A stretch of 64,000 nucleotides of DNA from Nilaparvata lugens (Eukaryota; Arthropoda; Insecta; Hemiptera; Delphacidae). Shown here one piece after another: positions 62,586-64,000 of the stretch; the first letter of the stretch is position 1, and each line of letters begins with the position of its first letter. Location of the stretch: NCBI RefSeq assembly GCF_014356525.2, contig NC_052505.1, positions 17,776,885-17,840,884 of the forward strand. Reading direction: 5' to 3'. Under the pieces are notes generated by a model. The model did not search any database, was not told the DNA's origin, and worked only from the letters and a program-made list of their open reading frames with translations. Position numbers and translations under genes: made by a program.

Positions 62586-62799
62586 ATTCTCTCTTACTTC
62601 ACTCACTCTTTCTTTTCTTTCTCTCTCTCACTCTCTCTCTTTCTCTCCCCTCTTGTCTCTCTGAAATCCAATGTAATTTTGATCATCGCAATCCTGCACA
62701 CAACAGACTTTCTGCACAATAGACAAGGGCTACAGCTTCAATGCTTTCAAATGCGCAACACATACGATTCCCCCAACATTTTCCTATTATTTCATCTTC

Positions 62800-63075
62800 C
62801 TTTCATCGCACCCTTCTCCTCTTCCTCCTCTCACACCTCCTCCTCCTTTTCATCATCTATATCTGCCTCCCCCACCACCACGTCATCCTGATCCTCCTCC
62901 TTCTCATCGTCATCCCCTCGTCCTTCTCCTCTCCTCTCCCGACTCTTCCTCTACTTCTCCTGCTTTTCATCCTCCTCCTCCTACACCTCCACCTCCTCCA
63001 CCTTCTCCTTCACCTCCTCAACCTCCTTCACCACCTCCTCCTCCCGCTTCTCATCCTCCTCCTCCTCTCATTCCA
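62800..63075 (+). repeat. Pyrimidine-rich tract (CTC/CAC)
   Basis: 'cctcctcctacacctccacc'-type sequence; the 148- and 70-residue frames are Leu- or Ser-rich artefacts. Confidence 0.9.
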
Positions 63076-63311
63076 ATGTGTGCTGACCTCACTTATTATT
63101 TGCACTTTGAGAACAATGCTTATTAGAAATGGCCTCTGCACAACTACTGCTCACTCTAAGGCCGCATTATATCAAGGTCGGCCATAACTCCTCTAGACTT
63201 TTATCATGGTCGTCTACAATATTGGTTTGAGTGGTTATTACAGTCCGAACAATTGACACAGAAGTACACTCCATTTTCCAACATTAATTTGTCATTTTAT
63301 AAAATACCATC

Positions 63312-63530
63312 TATATAATAAGAGAGAGTAGGGCTGTGTTTGTTCGTGTGTTCGTTTGTTCGCATCAAAACATGTCAACTTGTGGATTGCATACCGGAAA
63401 AACGGGAATGATTTAGATCTCCAAATTTTGCACATAGATTCTAAAAATATCAATCTCGTGCATCTGGAAGCCCAAATTTTAATGTTCCTTCTAGATTTTT
63501 CAGAATAAATGTTTCAATTTCATTAATGGT
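63312..63530 (+). mobile_element. Helitron 5'-end fragment
   Basis: It starts with TC in 'tctatataataagagagag' after an A. It matches 15632-15850 ('atgtcaacttgtggattgca', 'ataccggaaaaacggga'). It may continue toward the window end; no 3' CTAG end is seen. Confidence 0.7.
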
Positions 63531-64000
63531 ACATTCGATTTCATTAAAAAATCACCAACTCATATGGTCGGAATTAAGAAAGGAACATCTGTTTCTATAT
63601 TGCTTTCTACCTGAAAAACATAGTTTTGAAACTTCGTTTTCCTGATGCAATGTTTAGGCCTACACGTGGCATGGATTATTAATTTTTCAGCTAGAAAATT
63701 TCAAAATTTTTCAAGCCCTGATAGAATGACTGACTCACTGTACAGTCAGTCGAAATTTTTAATATTGGAATGAGGGGTATTTTGGCAAGCTGAGCAAAAA
63801 AATAAGGTCATATGAACCTTTTCAATATATATTCAAATGAAAAATTAGTTTTGTGGGTTGTCAAAACTCCCTCTGAAAGGGGAACTATTCAACTTATTCT
63901 ATCTTTTAGTAAAATAACAATGATTATCCACCCATGTATCATATTCTATTCTATAATAAAGGGAAGAACTGGATTATAAACGTAGCCAATACAGATGTAA
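63531..64000 (+). other. Possible Helitron interior, truncated by window
   Basis: No ORF is seen. 'tgactgactcactgtacagt' near 63728 resembles the GACT-type short repeats often found near Helitron 5' ends. A second Helitron-like start, 'tctataataaagggaagaac', begins at 63950. Confidence 0.35.

Overview
This window reads as non-coding, repeat-saturated animal DNA from a hemipteran insect, most likely a delphacid planthopper. It is AT-rich, has no long open reading frame outside transposon debris, and is packed with non-LTR retrotransposon fragments, SINEs, MITEs, Helitron-like elements and long pyrimidine tracts. Two ~1.1-kb copies of a (TG)n-carrying element (8.4-9.7 kb and 17.1-18.2 kb) resemble a repeat I associate from memory with Nilaparvata lugens. 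That genus-level call is recollection and was not tested. I see no tRNA, rRNA or CRISPR locus, no operon and no bacterial or viral gene.

Layout. 0-5.5 kb: partial copies of a TA-flanked MITE, a block of Penelope-like (PLE) tails with a C-terminal PLE coding remnant on the minus strand, and CT-rich DNA ending in a LINE 3' tail. 6-18 kb: Helitron-like elements of two families, a 5S-rRNA-headed SINE, a tRNA-headed SINE, the two (TG)n elements and old minisatellites. 18.2-21.4 kb: three retroelement pieces, including a 1.3-kb RTE/L1-type LINE whose 403-codon frame lost the catalytic RT core by an in-frame deletion. 22-28 kb: pyrimidine-rich DNA, the first of four 275-bp MITEs with 7-bp target duplications, the left arm of an inverted segmental duplication, and a second SINE. 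28.6-33 kb: several well-bounded DNA transposons: a 0.7-kb TIR element, a 200-bp near-perfect hairpin inside a DUF4817-like HTH remnant, a 231-bp palindromic Helitron, and a 1,119-bp hAT element with an exact 8-bp target duplication. 33-41 kb: the least repeat-dense DNA, with two candidate terminal coding exons (33.6 kb and 39.4 kb), an RT fragment with one nonsense codon, and a 69-bp minisatellite. 42-57 kb: LINE remnants, the right arm of the segmental duplication, a long-TIR foldback element, a second inverted duplication (49.2-52.5 kb) carrying a small ORF, and a 25-bp satellite array of about 27 units. 57-64 kb: more Helitron-like and LINE tails and pyrimidine tracts.

The elements form a layered record of transposition rather than a functional pathway. 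Many are nested: a MITE in a LINE, a MITE in a Helitron-like element that then spread with it, a hairpin in a transposase remnant. Several have intact target duplications, so insertion order can be read directly. The most informative observations are: two SINEs with different pol III heads but one shared 3' tail; the MITE family with 7-bp target duplications; three retroelement tails flanked by ~180-200-bp direct duplications; base-paired hairpins maintained by compensatory changes in retroelement 3' tails; and two inverted duplications. I found no clear novel enzymatic system.
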